Source: Planctomicrobium piriforme
GTDB lineage: Bacteria; Planctomycetota; Planctomycetia; Planctomycetales; Planctomycetaceae
Assembly: GCA_945861445.1 (NCBI GenBank)
Contig: CAMAVF010000005.1
Span: forward strand, 1 to 48,204
Reading direction: 5' to 3'
Length of the DNA stretch: 48,204 nucleotides
In this document: piece after piece, positions 33,036-42,269 of the stretch
How the letters are laid out: each line of letters starts with the position of its first letter
Position numbering within the stretch: the first letter of the stretch is position 1
Made by a program: the position numbers and the translations under genes
The notes under the pieces: model-generated
Told to the model about the DNA's origin: nothing
Database searches by the model: none
What the model saw: the letters and a program-made list of their open reading frames with translations, nothing else

Positions 33036-35081
33036 TTACCCGCTAATCAACTTCACTGCCGTTTCCGGATTGGCCAGGGTGAAATTGGCCTCGGCTTCCA
33101 GCAGACCATATATTTTACGCGAAAAGGCAAATGATTGCTCCAGGGCGTCCGCTTTTAATGCCGTTCCGGCCCCGTCCACTCCCCCGACGACGACCAGTTT
33201 GCGAGGGGCGACCATCGCCGCCAGATGCGCAACATCACCCACGTCACGCAAGATGCGGGGAGCCATGATTCCCATCCATTGTTGTTCGTAAGGCTGATCA
33301 CTCACGAAGCTTGCCAGAGGGTCCACTAATACCAAATTCGCAATCTTCTTCGAGTAGATTGCAGTCCCCAACGCCACGACGCTCGCTGAACCAATTCCAA
33401 TCAATGCTGGTCGATCGGGCACGCCGACCCCGGCATCGATCAAGCCCTCAATTGCTCGTCGAACATCCCAGATCCATTGTCCCAGCAACGGGCGCCCAGT
33501 CCACAGCGACCATTCGCAGGAGTTGTGATCGGGAGACCGCATGACCTTATCGCCCGCGACAGCACACTTTCCCGTGCCGCGAACTTCGATAAACAATCGG
33601 TCCCATCCCTTCACGGCCAAGCCTTTGACGACCGGTGAAGCTGCTGCGTGAGCAATCCCATCAAGATCCAGGATCACGGCCAATGGGACTTTTTCACCGA
33701 CGCCGCGGTGTCGGTAGAAGGCCGTCGCGGTTATCTCGATTCCTGGTTCGGACTCAAACGTGTAAGTAGCACCCGTATCAGAAATCTGCTGGCGGAAAGC
33801 GAACTCTGTGCGTTGTGGCCAGCCTCCTAGAACCGAATTAGCGAGCGTATGCTGCAGTCTCTCGGAAGTCGCATCCCAATGCTCGCGGTGTTCGAGTTTG
33901 TCCTTCTCCCGGCGGGCATTGAGTTGGCGACCTGCTGCCGCGGCGAACTGGGGCAGCGTCATGAAGTCGTCGGGCCGAGTGTCGCCCGGGTAGCAGCGTA
34001 GTGTCTCGGGATCTTCCGGCTTGATTTCGGGCTCGGGGATGGGATTGCCCAGGCCCTGGCCTTTCAGATGCAGGGTCATCCACCCATACATCGATTCGCG
34101 CATCGCCTTGCCGTAATCGTGGGGCGATTCAAAAATGTCGTGGCTGATGCTACCCGCTTTGCCGTACATCCGAAAGACGTGTTGGGCAGCGGCAATCGAC
34201 TTCTGCGCCTCACCGACAGAGAACTGAAAACCGTCCCGGGTCGCGTTGATTACCATCAACGCCCGCGGCGCGACCAACGCCAGTAATCCGGACTCCTCGG
34301 TGTAGGTCAGCGCATTCGGCACGACCTCGCACATGCAGCACGCGGCACCGATGTAGGACTGATAGGTCCCGACAGAACAGACTGGCACAACCGCCTTGAA
34401 CCGCTCGTCGAACGCCCCGGCGTACATCGTCTGATTGCCGCCGCCACTGGCACCGGTGATCCCGAGGCGACTGCCATCGACTTCGGGACGCGTCAACAAG
34501 TAGTCGACCGCACGCATGTTTTCATAGACCTGCAATCCCGACAGCGGCAGTCCGACCGGCAGCAACGTCGCAGCGACCATTTCGCCGTGATATTCGCCCA
34601 GCTTCTTCGTCAAACCACGTTCACCCGCGCCAAATGCATCGACCGCCAGCACAAAGAAGCCCAGCTTGGCAAGTCCAATACAACGGGACTGCACCACCGG
34701 GTCCTGCTTGGCCCCCTTCCAATGTCCATGCACGTTGAGCACGGCCGCTCGTTTGCCGTCACCATCGGGAATGTAGGCATTGGCCGTCATCCAGATTCCG
34801 GGCCGAGTTTGAAACACGACCTTTTCGATCCGATACCCGTCACGTTTCAATTCGCCCAGAATCTTGGGATTCAAATCGCAGGGTTCCGCGGGGAATCCGC
34901 CCCACGACTTCAAGAGGTTTTGACGCAATTGCTGTTTGCGCGATTGCCACTGTTCCAGATCGGCGGGCGGGGTGTCGGCGGCTCGGAGTTGGGCAGCGCG
35001 GACCTTCATGAATTGCAGGAATTGTAGGGGGGGCTCGACAGGCATCGTGGGCTCCGCGGTCAGAGTGGCAGGTGGTGTCAT
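33036..35081 (-). CDS. Two-domain alpha/beta hydrolase (acetyl-xylan-esterase-like)
   Basis: 681 aa. First domain (~80-330): LNVHGHWKGAK, nucleophile elbow GITGASGGGNQT (Ser in GASGG), VINATRDGFQFS with a catalytic-type Asp, and HDIFESPHDYG with His. This resembles acetyl xylan esterase/dipeptidyl peptidase-like enzymes. Second domain (~430-670): VVKGLAVKGWDRLFIEVRGTG and the corresponding elbow LIGIGSASVVALG lacks a clean GxSxG, so it may be inactive. No signal peptide, so it is probably cytoplasmic. The start is uncertain: MPVEPPLQF at 35045 has GGAG in front; 35081 has none. Neighbours give no pathway clue. Confidence 0.8.
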   Translation of the reverse strand: MTPPATLTAEPTMPVEPPLQFLQFMKVRAAQLRAADTPPADLEQWQSRKQQLRQNLLKSWGGFPAEPCDLNPKILGELKRDGYRIEKVVFQTRPGIWMTANAYIPDGDGKRAAVLNVHGHWKGAKQDPVVQSRCIGLAKLGFFVLAVDAFGAGERGLTKKLGEYHGEMVAATLLPVGLPLSGLQVYENMRAVDYLLTRPEVDGSRLGITGASGGGNQTMYAGAFDERFKAVVPVCSVGTYQSYIGAACCMCEVVPNALTYTEESGLLALVAPRALMVINATRDGFQFSVGEAQKSIAAAQHVFRMYGKAGSISHDIFESPHDYGKAMRESMYGWMTLHLKGQGLGNPIPEPEIKPEDPETLRCYPGDTRPDDFMTLPQFAAAAGRQLNARREKDKLEHREHWDATSERLQHTLANSVLGGWPQRTEFAFRQQISDTGATYTFESEPGIEITATAFYRHRGVGEKVPLAVILDLDGIAHAAASPVVKGLAVKGWDRLFIEVRGTGKCAVAGDKVMRSPDHNSCEWSLWTGRPLLGQWIWDVRRAIEGLIDAGVGVPDRPALIGIGSASVVALGTAIYSKKIANLVLVDPLASFVSDQPYEQQWMGIMAPRILRDVGDVAHLAAMVAPRKLVVVGGVDGAGTALKADALEQSFAFSRKIYGLLEAEANFTLANPETAVKLISG

Positions 35082-35259
35082 TTTTCATGCAGATTTTACT
35101 CAAAGCTGTATGAAAAAACAGACTGCGAGCCGCTTCCCGTTCCCACAGTCACGGAAGTCGTTGCGCCAGGAATCGCCGATTGCCGATCCTTGCGAACACA
35201 CCGGACCACGGTTCTAATGGACACGCCTTCTTGGTGATACATCCTGACTTGGGCCCCAC

Positions 35260-36789
35260 ATGCTCGCAAAACTTGCCACCTATTCCCTGTTCGGCATCCA
35301 AGCCGCTCCGGTCGAAGTTGAGGTGGATATCTCGCCGGGGGCGTTGCCGAAGACCACCCTGGTCGGGCTGGCAGAAGCGGCCGTGAAAGAAAGCATTCAC
35401 CGGATCGAGCGGGCCCTGGCCAACAGCGGATACCGGCGCCCGTTGGATCATGTGGTCATCAATCTCAGTCCCGCCGACCTGCCCAAAGACGCAGCCTCGT
35501 TCGATCTGCCCATCGCCCTGGGACTGCTGGCGGCCAGTAGTCAATTCGTTGGTGAGCGTTTTGCGACGCATTCGGCAGTGGGCGAGCTGGCCTTGGATGG
35601 GACGTTGCGTCCGGCCAAGGGAGCTTTGTCGATGGCGATCGCCGCTCGCGACCAAGGTCGGCGAGGTCTGGTGGTGCCGGCCGCGAATGGTCAGGAAGCG
35701 GCCGTCGTGGAAGGGATCGAAGTCATTGCCGTGGAGTCGCTGGCGGAAGCGGTCGGATTCTTTTCCGGTCAGCTACCCTTGGAACCGGTCGAGTTCCAAC
35801 GTGGAAAAGTGGTTGAGCAGTTCGGACGGTACGACATCGATTATTGCGATGTCAAAGGACAAGAGTTGTCTAAGCGAGCGGTCACGGTCGCGGCAGCCGG
35901 GGCGCATCATCTCTTGATGTTGGGCAGTCCGGGAACCGGCAAGACGTTGTTGGCGCAGCGGATGGGCAGCATCCTGCCCGACCTGTCTCCCATGGAGAGC
36001 CTGGAAACGACGCAGATCTACAGTGCCGTCGGCCGGCTGGTGCCCGGTCAGCCATTGATGATGCTGCGCCCATTTCGGTCGCCACATCACACGATTTCTG
36101 AAGCAGGTCTGGTCGGAGGTGGCAGCACGCCCTCGCCGGGAGAGATTTCTCTGGCTCACAATGGGGTCCTGTTTCTGGACGAGTTACCCGAGTTCAATCG
36201 GCGAACGCTGGAAGTGTTACGCCAGCCGTTGGAGGAAGGGACCATTACGATCTCCCGCGCCATGGGCAGCGTGAAGTTCCCCGCGAATCTGATGCTGGTC
36301 GCGGCACTCAATCCGTGTCCCTGCGGGTTTCGCGGGGACCCGCGGCGTAAATGCACGTGCAATCCGATGCAGGTCGAACGGTATATGAGCAAGATCAGCG
36401 GTCCGCTTCTCGATCGAATCGACATTCACCTGGAAGTCCCGCCCGTACCCTTCCGCGAAATGTCCGATGAGCGTCAGGGAACCGGCAGTGCCGAGATGCG
36501 AGAACAAGTCATTCGAGCGCGCGAAATTCAGCGCACGCGGTTTGGACAGGATCGCACGCAGCTCAACGGCAGAATGACGCCGCGGCAGATTCGCAAATAC
36601 TGCAAGCTCGATTCGGGAGCGGAAGCACTGCTGAAGTCGGCGATGGAGCAGATGGGCTTGTCGGCACGAGCCCACGACAAGATCCTGCGAGTCAGCCGGA
36701 CCATTGCCGATCTGGAAGGGGCTCCCAACATCGCCGAGGGGCATCTCAGTGAGGCCATTAATTACAGGGCTTTGGATCGGACGTACTGA
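35260..36789 (+). CDS. comM: YifB/ComM family Mg-chelatase-like AAA+ ATPase
   Basis: 509 aa. Seen: the N-terminal Lon-protease-like fold (VVINLSPADLPKDAASFDLP); Walker A GSPGTGKT at 222-229; Walker B VLFLDELPEFNR; a Cys-rich element NPCPCGFRGDPRRKCTC in the ATPase core; and the C-terminal helical lid (RVSRTIADLEG, EAINYRALDR). ComM is known as a hexameric helicase aiding branch migration in natural transformation. Length fits the family (about 500 aa). No competence genes nearby. No Shine-Dalgarno visible. Confidence 0.93.
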   Translation: MLAKLATYSLFGIQAAPVEVEVDISPGALPKTTLVGLAEAAVKESIHRIERALANSGYRRPLDHVVINLSPADLPKDAASFDLPIALGLLAASSQFVGERFATHSAVGELALDGTLRPAKGALSMAIAARDQGRRGLVVPAANGQEAAVVEGIEVIAVESLAEAVGFFSGQLPLEPVEFQRGKVVEQFGRYDIDYCDVKGQELSKRAVTVAAAGAHHLLMLGSPGTGKTLLAQRMGSILPDLSPMESLETTQIYSAVGRLVPGQPLMMLRPFRSPHHTISEAGLVGGGSTPSPGEISLAHNGVLFLDELPEFNRRTLEVLRQPLEEGTITISRAMGSVKFPANLMLVAALNPCPCGFRGDPRRKCTCNPMQVERYMSKISGPLLDRIDIHLEVPPVPFREMSDERQGTGSAEMREQVIRAREIQRTRFGQDRTQLNGRMTPRQIRKYCKLDSGAEALLKSAMEQMGLSARAHDKILRVSRTIADLEGAPNIAEGHLSEAINYRALDRTY

Positions 36790-37113
36790 CTCTCCAAGCC
36801 AAGTCTCCATCGAGCCAATCGAGCCGCAATTTTCGTGCGCTCAATCGTCTGACCCCAATTTGCCGGTTCAAGCGACTGCAGATTGATCGCAGTCAACCGC
36901 AATTCTGTGCGACAGTTCGGGGGCGCACATGGAATCTGGATTCGTTTCCAAGTGCTGGCCGCTTATCATTTTGTGTTGATTACGAAGTCTTCATCGAGCG
37001 AAAACTCCTGGAAATCGAGCGACCGGACCCTGTTGGAGAGTGGGTCGGTGAGGAATATAACTCATGGTTGGGACATCGTGTATCGCACGCAGGTGTGCAG
37101 AAAAAAATGGGTG

Positions 37114-37178
37114 GTAGCCGCACTCGCCAGAGTGTGGGCGATCAACAGAACAGCCCGCGTTCTGGCGAACGCGGCTAC
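37114..37178. repeat. GTAGCCGC-type inverted repeat, copy 2
   Basis: Arms 37114-37132 (GTAGCCGCACTCGCCAGAG) and 37160-37178 (TTCTGGCGAACGCGGCTAC) pair with three mismatches around about 27 bases. Shares its core with 23598-23621. Confidence 0.7.
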
Positions 37179-37477
37179 ACCGTTTCGTTTGAACCTCTAC
37201 TGAGATTTGGTCGCTTCTGCCGGAACCAGAGCAGGAGCAAAACCGAGCTTATGGATACATCAGTACAAAGAATTCAAAGAAATCAAAGAATTCGAAGCCT
37301 GAAAAGACGCTGTGATCTTAGAACGTAGGCTTGTCTGGCGAGGATACGACCGGGGGTGACATCCAATTTGGGGGGTGTCGCCTATTCGTAACATCTACGC
37401 CTGTTGTGGATTAAGGAGTATTGACTGGATAGATATCACGCCTCGGCCATGGCGAATGAGGCATTTACCCCATCTTA

Positions 37478-37508
37478 TCCGCTACAACCGTTTTTTCCGT
37501 TACAACCG
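37478..37508 (+). promoter_or_regulatory. Possible activator sites upstream of cpaB
   Basis: Two direct repeats TCCGYTACAACCG have an 18-base start-to-start distance, near two helical turns, about 190 bases before the cpaB start. This spacing would suit a dimeric regulator on one DNA face. No regulator gene is adjacent, and the call is an inference. Confidence 0.4.
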
Positions 37509-37688
37509 GCATAGATTGAAGATCTTACCTGACCGTTACCGATGTTACGGTTGACAACTCATTTTTCGGTCGTCCCGCGTCGTGGTCCGTAGAGACGGAT
37601 TCTTTGACCTACGCTTGTCAAGGAAACCTCTTGGTCACTGTGCCATGAGGAGCAAATTCGTCTTTGCAGATCCGAGAGGGGAACTGCC

Positions 37689-38936
37689 ATGCGTGGGAAG
37701 TCGTTATTAGCATTCGCGTTAGCCATCGGTTGTGGCCTGGTCGCCATGATCGGGGTGCAACAGGTCTTGAAAAAGCAAAACGGAAATCCGGATGCGGACA
37801 AAGTCACGGTCTACGTGGCGGCGACCGAAATCCTGCCGGGCGAGACGCTCGACATGAATATGTTGGAGAAACGGAAGTTCCTGAAGGGGTCTGTCCCCAA
37901 GGAAGCGGTGATTGATCCCAAAATGCTGGATAAGCGAGCCTTAACGTGCAAGGTGATGCCGGGTGACATTATCCGAAGCGACAAGCTGGGTGCTGAAGGC
38001 AAAACGGGTGCGTCGATTTCGATTCCGACCGGGATGCGAGTCGTCTCGCTGCCAACCAATACCACGCAGGCCCACAGTGGCATGTTGCAGGCGGGTGATC
38101 GGGTGGATGTGATGGTGTCCTATCGCGTGCAGCCTCCTCAAGGGGGCGGACGTGATTATCCGGAAACGAAAACGATCTTGGGCTATATCCAGGTATTTGC
38201 CACCGATGCCGTCCGAGACTCGACAGCCACGGCCGCCGAGGGGAGCAAAGCGGCTCCCATGAAGAATGTGTCGTTACTGGTCACCCCGGAACAAGCTCAA
38301 GTATTGATGATGGCGCAAAGCATCGGCACGTTGCACTTGTCGTTAAGAAATGTCGGTGATTCGAAAGAAGTCGAAGTGGCCAATCTGACCCCCGATGAAT
38401 TCCGCGACCAGGTGGTCCTGAACGGCAAGTCCGACGAACCTGATCCGTCGAAGCAAGAACGTCCGCGACCCCGACCAGAAGGCGAATCGGCCAATGATTT
38501 GAACAACTTCCTCGATGACTCCACAGGTCAAGTCGCGGGTGCGCCCCGTGTCGATCCGAATGTCGAGTCGTGGGATATTGCTTTCTACAGCAAGGCGGGA
38601 GTGACTGTGGAAACATTGGAGGTTCCCCGCCGTCGAAAAATCGAATCAGCGACCCAGACCTCGAACTCGGTCATGGAGGCGCTGTTGAATATGTTGCAAC
38701 CGGGGCAAGGTTCCCCATCCGAATATCAACCGGCAAATTCGACGAAATCCCAATCGGCGAATGCCGCGAATGGCAAGCAGAAGGTGGGTGCAAAGCCCAC
38801 AACCGCGACTCGCAAGGCTGGTGTCGACAAGAATTCGAAGCTCAAGACGTCCAAGAGTAAGACATCGCCATCCACGAAATCGCAGTCCGCCAAGCAAGTT
38901 CCGAATAAGGCCATGACCAGTTCGTTGGCCAAGTAA
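37689..38936 (+). CDS. cpaB: Flp pilus assembly protein CpaB
   Basis: 415 aa. CpaB is a periplasmic/inner-membrane component of the Tad pilus system that helps the secretin. Seen: one N-terminal membrane helix (SLLAFALAIGCGLVAMIGVQ), the SAF domain (VTVYVAATEILPGETLD, residues ~38-105, with KVMPGDIIRSDKL), and the RcpC-like domain (RVVSLPTNTTQAHSGMLQAGDRVDVMVSY). Residues ~340-415 form a Ser/Lys/Thr/Asn-rich low-complexity tail not usual in the family. AGAGGGGA precedes the ATG. First gene of the cpaB-cpaC-cpaE operon. Confidence 0.92.
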   Translation: MRGKSLLAFALAIGCGLVAMIGVQQVLKKQNGNPDADKVTVYVAATEILPGETLDMNMLEKRKFLKGSVPKEAVIDPKMLDKRALTCKVMPGDIIRSDKLGAEGKTGASISIPTGMRVVSLPTNTTQAHSGMLQAGDRVDVMVSYRVQPPQGGGRDYPETKTILGYIQVFATDAVRDSTATAAEGSKAAPMKNVSLLVTPEQAQVLMMAQSIGTLHLSLRNVGDSKEVEVANLTPDEFRDQVVLNGKSDEPDPSKQERPRPRPEGESANDLNNFLDDSTGQVAGAPRVDPNVESWDIAFYSKAGVTVETLEVPRRRKIESATQTSNSVMEALLNMLQPGQGSPSEYQPANSTKSQSANAANGKQKVGAKPTTATRKAGVDKNSKLKTSKSKTSPSTKSQSAKQVPNKAMTSSLAK

Positions 38937-38959
38937 GTGCCGTAGTTCGCAATCCTGCC

Positions 38960-38986
38960 GCAGCCTGGCTCGACAAGTCAGGCTAC
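38960..38986. repeat. Small palindrome between cpaB and cpaC
   Basis: AGCCTGGCT, CGACA, AGTCAGGCT: 9-bp arms with one mismatch. It lies within the 117-bp gap between cpaB and the chosen cpaC start, so it would be transcribed with the operon. Resembles the dispersed palindromes elsewhere in the window. Confidence 0.5.
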
Positions 38987-39053
38987 GACTGCGTGTTGAA
39001 TGAGAGAACCTTGGCCAGGAATGGCTGAGAGAAAGTCCACGGAGGGTTTGATA

Positions 39054-40877
39054 ATGCGTCGACATGGCTGGTTCCATGGCCTGCTGGCTTGCTTAATCCT
39101 GGGGACATCCTTCTGTGCCCCGGTACAGGCAGAGCGTCGGCAGGGCACTCCTTCGAAGACTGATATCATCTATCAGCCGACCGGTTCCCAGGGTGAAATC
39201 ACCCTGATGGAAGGCGACACGCGCCTGATCCAGATTCCGAACCGGATCAAATCGGTTCACGGTTTCGACGAGACCCTGGTCAAGGTGCTGGCCACGCTGG
39301 GGGTGGCCAATCAAGTCCGCGTGACCGGCGTTGCGCCGGGCGCGACGAAAGTCATTCTGACGGACGAACACGATCAGTTTTACACGATTGATGTCTACGT
39401 CACCGGCGATACCAGGCAACTGGAATCCGTGATTCGCAATGCCTTTCCCGAGGCCAGCATCTCGGCGGTCAAGGTCAAAGATGCCGTGTTGCTGACCGGC
39501 TGGGTCAATCAACAGGACCAACTGACCCCGATCGTGTCGATTGCCGAGCAATACTTCCCCAAAGTCCTGAACTACATGAAAGTGGGTGGAGTTCAGCAGG
39601 TGATGTTGCGCGTCAAAATCATGGAAGTGCAGCGTTCACGCATCCGCAAATTCGGCTTCAACTTTCTGCAGCTTAGCGAACATGCCTACGTACACAGTCT
39701 GCCGGGCGGATTGGCACCCCTAGCCGGCAGCATTTCGCAGCCACCGTTGTCGGTTCCGTTCTCGGGAACGGCTTCCGGCGGGGTCAGCACACCAGGTTTC
39801 AATAATAGCACGATGACTTTTGGCATCGCCGGCGGCGGCAATTATTTTAACGGCTTCCTGGAGGCTTTGAAGCAGGAGCGTTTACTCAAAGTCCTGGCAG
39901 AACCGAACTTGGTGACGGTGAATGGCCGTCAGGCCGATTTCCTCAGCGGGGGGTCATTTCCTGTACCAGTCCCCCAGTCGTTGGGAACTGTCACCATTCA
40001 ATGGAAGGATTTTGGCGTCAAACTCTCATTCGTGCCCTATGTTTTAGGTGCAGGAAGATTGCGGCTGGATGTCCAGCCGGAAGTCAGCGATCAAGATCCG
40101 TCGACGGGGGTGACCTTAAACGGCACCACCGTGAACGGTTTGAGTACCCGCAGAGTGGAAACGCAAGTTGAAATGAATTTCGGACAAACGCTGATGATCG
40201 CGGGTTTGCTGAATACGCGGACCCGGACGGCGGCGGACAAAGTCCCATTTTTTGGTGATCTGCCGTGGATTGGTGCCGCATTCCGGCGGATCAACGAAGA
40301 CAACTCAGAAACAGAATTGCTGGTGATGGTCACCCCGGACCTGGTGGCCCCGCTGGATGCCGAACAGGTTCCCACGGACTACCCGGGATCGTCCACCACA
40401 CAACCGACGGACCACGAACTCTTTATTAACGGTCAGATCGAAGTCCCCAACTACGGAGAATATTGTCCCGATTGCCCGGTTCCCGGCGCTGGAAGTTATC
40501 CAGGAGTCGTGTCGGTAACACCGTCGCCAGAACCCAATATGCCAGTTGGTCAACCTTACGAAGTCAATTCGAATCCAGACAGTCAGCCAGCAGTTCCCCC
40601 GCCACCGGCTCCGGGTGACACCCAGAGTCGCGTTCAGCCAGGAACTGGTGAAGCACGAACCCGGATCTCCACTCGACCTGGATATCTGACGAATCGTGCT
40701 GCCCCCGGATCGAATTCAGCCAACAATCGTGTCCAACAGGCCGGAGTCAGTAACACCACCCAGTTAGATTCACAGATCCAACAGAGCGGCTATTCCGCTC
40801 CCCAGACACAAACCAAATCCCGGACCACGGCGGCACCCAAGAAACGCCAGACGCGGCCCGGAATGATCGCCCCTTAG
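39054..40877 (+). CDS. cpaC: Tad/type II-III secretin CpaC
   Basis: 607 aa from MRRHGWFHG, which has GGAGGG seven bases upstream; the frame is open to 39000. CpaC is the outer-membrane channel of the Tad pilus. Seen: a signal peptide (LLACLILGTSFCAPVQA), the N-terminal pilus-type domain (TLMEGDTRLIQIPNRI), a BON-like domain (SVIRNAFPEASISAVKVKDA), and the secretin core (VLAEPNLVTVNGRQADFLSG, VETQVEMNFGQTLMIAGL, PFFGDLPWIGAAFR, ELLVMVTPDLV). The C-terminus after about residue 460 is Pro/Gln/Ser/Thr-rich and includes CPDCP, possibly a disulfide or metal site. Sits 117 bp after cpaB. Confidence 0.95.
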   Translation: MRRHGWFHGLLACLILGTSFCAPVQAERRQGTPSKTDIIYQPTGSQGEITLMEGDTRLIQIPNRIKSVHGFDETLVKVLATLGVANQVRVTGVAPGATKVILTDEHDQFYTIDVYVTGDTRQLESVIRNAFPEASISAVKVKDAVLLTGWVNQQDQLTPIVSIAEQYFPKVLNYMKVGGVQQVMLRVKIMEVQRSRIRKFGFNFLQLSEHAYVHSLPGGLAPLAGSISQPPLSVPFSGTASGGVSTPGFNNSTMTFGIAGGGNYFNGFLEALKQERLLKVLAEPNLVTVNGRQADFLSGGSFPVPVPQSLGTVTIQWKDFGVKLSFVPYVLGAGRLRLDVQPEVSDQDPSTGVTLNGTTVNGLSTRRVETQVEMNFGQTLMIAGLLNTRTRTAADKVPFFGDLPWIGAAFRRINEDNSETELLVMVTPDLVAPLDAEQVPTDYPGSSTTQPTDHELFINGQIEVPNYGEYCPDCPVPGAGSYPGVVSVTPSPEPNMPVGQPYEVNSNPDSQPAVPPPPAPGDTQSRVQPGTGEARTRISTRPGYLTNRAAPGSNSANNRVQQAGVSNTTQLDSQIQQSGYSAPQTQTKSRTTAAPKKRQTRPGMIAP

Positions 40878-40970
40878 GAGGCTGATTGATCGGAGGCAAG
40901 GAGGCCCGCGAGAATTGACCGTTGAACGCGCGGACTGACACGCGAGCCCCAAGATTTGAGACAGTACACC

Positions 40971-42182
40971 ATGAATGCAGTAGTTCGCCTGGCCATCGTT
41001 GATCCGAAGGACAGCTCTCGGACTGCCATCAAGAACCTCTTGATGGGCCTGGACACGATGTGGCTGGAAGCCGAGTGTTCGCGCTACGACTTCTTCTCCG
41101 ACGTCGTGGCCCAGACGCAGCCCGATATTGCCCTGATTTCGCTAGACGCCGACCCCGCCAAGGCCCTGGCCCTGGTCGGTAAGGTCACGCAAGATTTGCC
41201 CAACACCAGCGTCCTCGTGGTCAGCAGTTCTCAAGAAGGCAGTCTGATTCTGCAGGCCATGCGTCAGGGAGCGAAAGAGTTCCTGGCGAGTCCGTTGCGT
41301 CTGGAGGATTTTCTGGGAGCAATCGAACGCATACAGCAACAGCGCGGTGGCCGGAACGACGTGCAGGTGCGTTCCAGTCGCGTGATCACGGTGGCCGGTG
41401 CTTCCGGCGGCGTGGGTTGCACTTCGCTGGCGATCAATCTGGCCTGTATTCTTGCTCGGAATGAACGGAACAGCGTCGCGATCATCGATCTCGACTTTGC
41501 CCTCGGCGACGCAGATGTCTGGCTGGATATCATCCCAGTCTACACGATTCAAGATGTCGCCGAGAACATCAGCCGGCTGGACTATGCGTTGCTGAAACGC
41601 TCATTGACCAAGCATGCCTGTGGGGCATTCCTGTTGCCGCGACCCGTGCAGTTGGACGATCACACCTACATGGCGCCCGATCAATTGAAACGCGTGATTG
41701 CCCTGCTGAAGGCGACGTTTACTCACCTGGTGATCGATATCAGTAAGTCTTACGGCCCGCTGGATCTGACCGCTTTGGAGATGTCCGACGTGGCACTGCT
41801 GGTCACGCAACTGGACTTGCCCTGCCTGCGGAACGTCGTCCGGCTGATGCAGTACTTTGAACAACGCGAAGGGCTGTCGGAAAAGACCAAGGTGGTGGTA
41901 AATCGCCAGGGACTCGAAGATGCTCAGATCAGTATGAGCAAGGCACTGGAAACGATTGGCCGCGAGATCTCCTGGACGATTCCCAACGACTACGCGACGA
42001 TGGTGGAAGCCCGTAACAACGGAATTCCGCTGATGGACCAGGCACCGCGCGCCAAGATTACCCGCGCGATGGAAGCGGTGGCGGCCGCCGTGGGCGATGC
42101 CTCGATCGCCCGCGTCGAGATTGATGAAAAAGAGAAGAAAGTCAAACGCGGCCTGTTCAGCTTCCTGGGAAGCAGCAAGTAG
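40971..42182 (+). CDS. cpaE: Tad pilus ATPase-like protein CpaE/TadZ
   Basis: 403 aa from ATG at 40971; a TTG 15 bases earlier is in frame but less likely. CpaE/TadZ directs Tad pili to the pole. Seen: a receiver-like domain (1-120, PDIALISLDADP with Asp59 at the acceptor position) and a MinD/ParA-type ATPase (VITVAGASGGVGCTSLAIN at ~138-156, VAIIDLDFALGDADVWL, LVIDISKSYGPLDL, KTKVVVNRQGL). The deviant Walker A reads GASGGVGCT: both Lys residues of canonical KGGxGKT are replaced, as in several TadZ proteins. The gene ends in a hairpin and no cpaF follows. Confidence 0.92.
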   Translation: MNAVVRLAIVDPKDSSRTAIKNLLMGLDTMWLEAECSRYDFFSDVVAQTQPDIALISLDADPAKALALVGKVTQDLPNTSVLVVSSSQEGSLILQAMRQGAKEFLASPLRLEDFLGAIERIQQQRGGRNDVQVRSSRVITVAGASGGVGCTSLAINLACILARNERNSVAIIDLDFALGDADVWLDIIPVYTIQDVAENISRLDYALLKRSLTKHACGAFLLPRPVQLDDHTYMAPDQLKRVIALLKATFTHLVIDISKSYGPLDLTALEMSDVALLVTQLDLPCLRNVVRLMQYFEQREGLSEKTKVVVNRQGLEDAQISMSKALETIGREISWTIPNDYATMVEARNNGIPLMDQAPRAKITRAMEAVAAAVGDASIARVEIDEKEKKVKRGLFSFLGSSK

Positions 42183-42217
42183 CAAACCGCAGTGGGAGTC
42201 CGGGGGGGCACTTTACG

Positions 42218-42248
42218 GGCCCGGCTTATGTCACTCATAAGCCGGGCC
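42218..42248. terminator. Bidirectional terminator
   Basis: GGCCCGGCTTATG (42218-42230), loop TCACT, CATAAGCCGGGCC (42236-42248): a perfect 13-bp GC-rich stem between convergent genes (cpaE plus, DinB minus). Position supports a shared terminator although T-runs are short. Confidence 0.8.
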
Positions 42249-42269
42249 TGTGTTTCATCGTGGGATAGG

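Larger units (their letters stand above)
36790..37688. other. Long intergenic region (899 bp) before the Tad operon
   Basis: Between comM and cpaB, both plus strand. Holds the GTAGCCGC palindrome (37114-37178) and, closer to cpaB, two copies of TCCGYTACAACCG at 37478-37490 and 37496-37508 and a short CCGTTACC/GTTACGG palindrome near 37532-37551. No coding ORF is evident. Probably holds the cpaB promoter and regulator sites. Confidence 0.6.

Noticed and set aside
37551-37580. TTGACA-like -35 box before cpaB
   Set aside because: No acceptable -10 box at 15-19 bases downstream, so I do not call a promoter.
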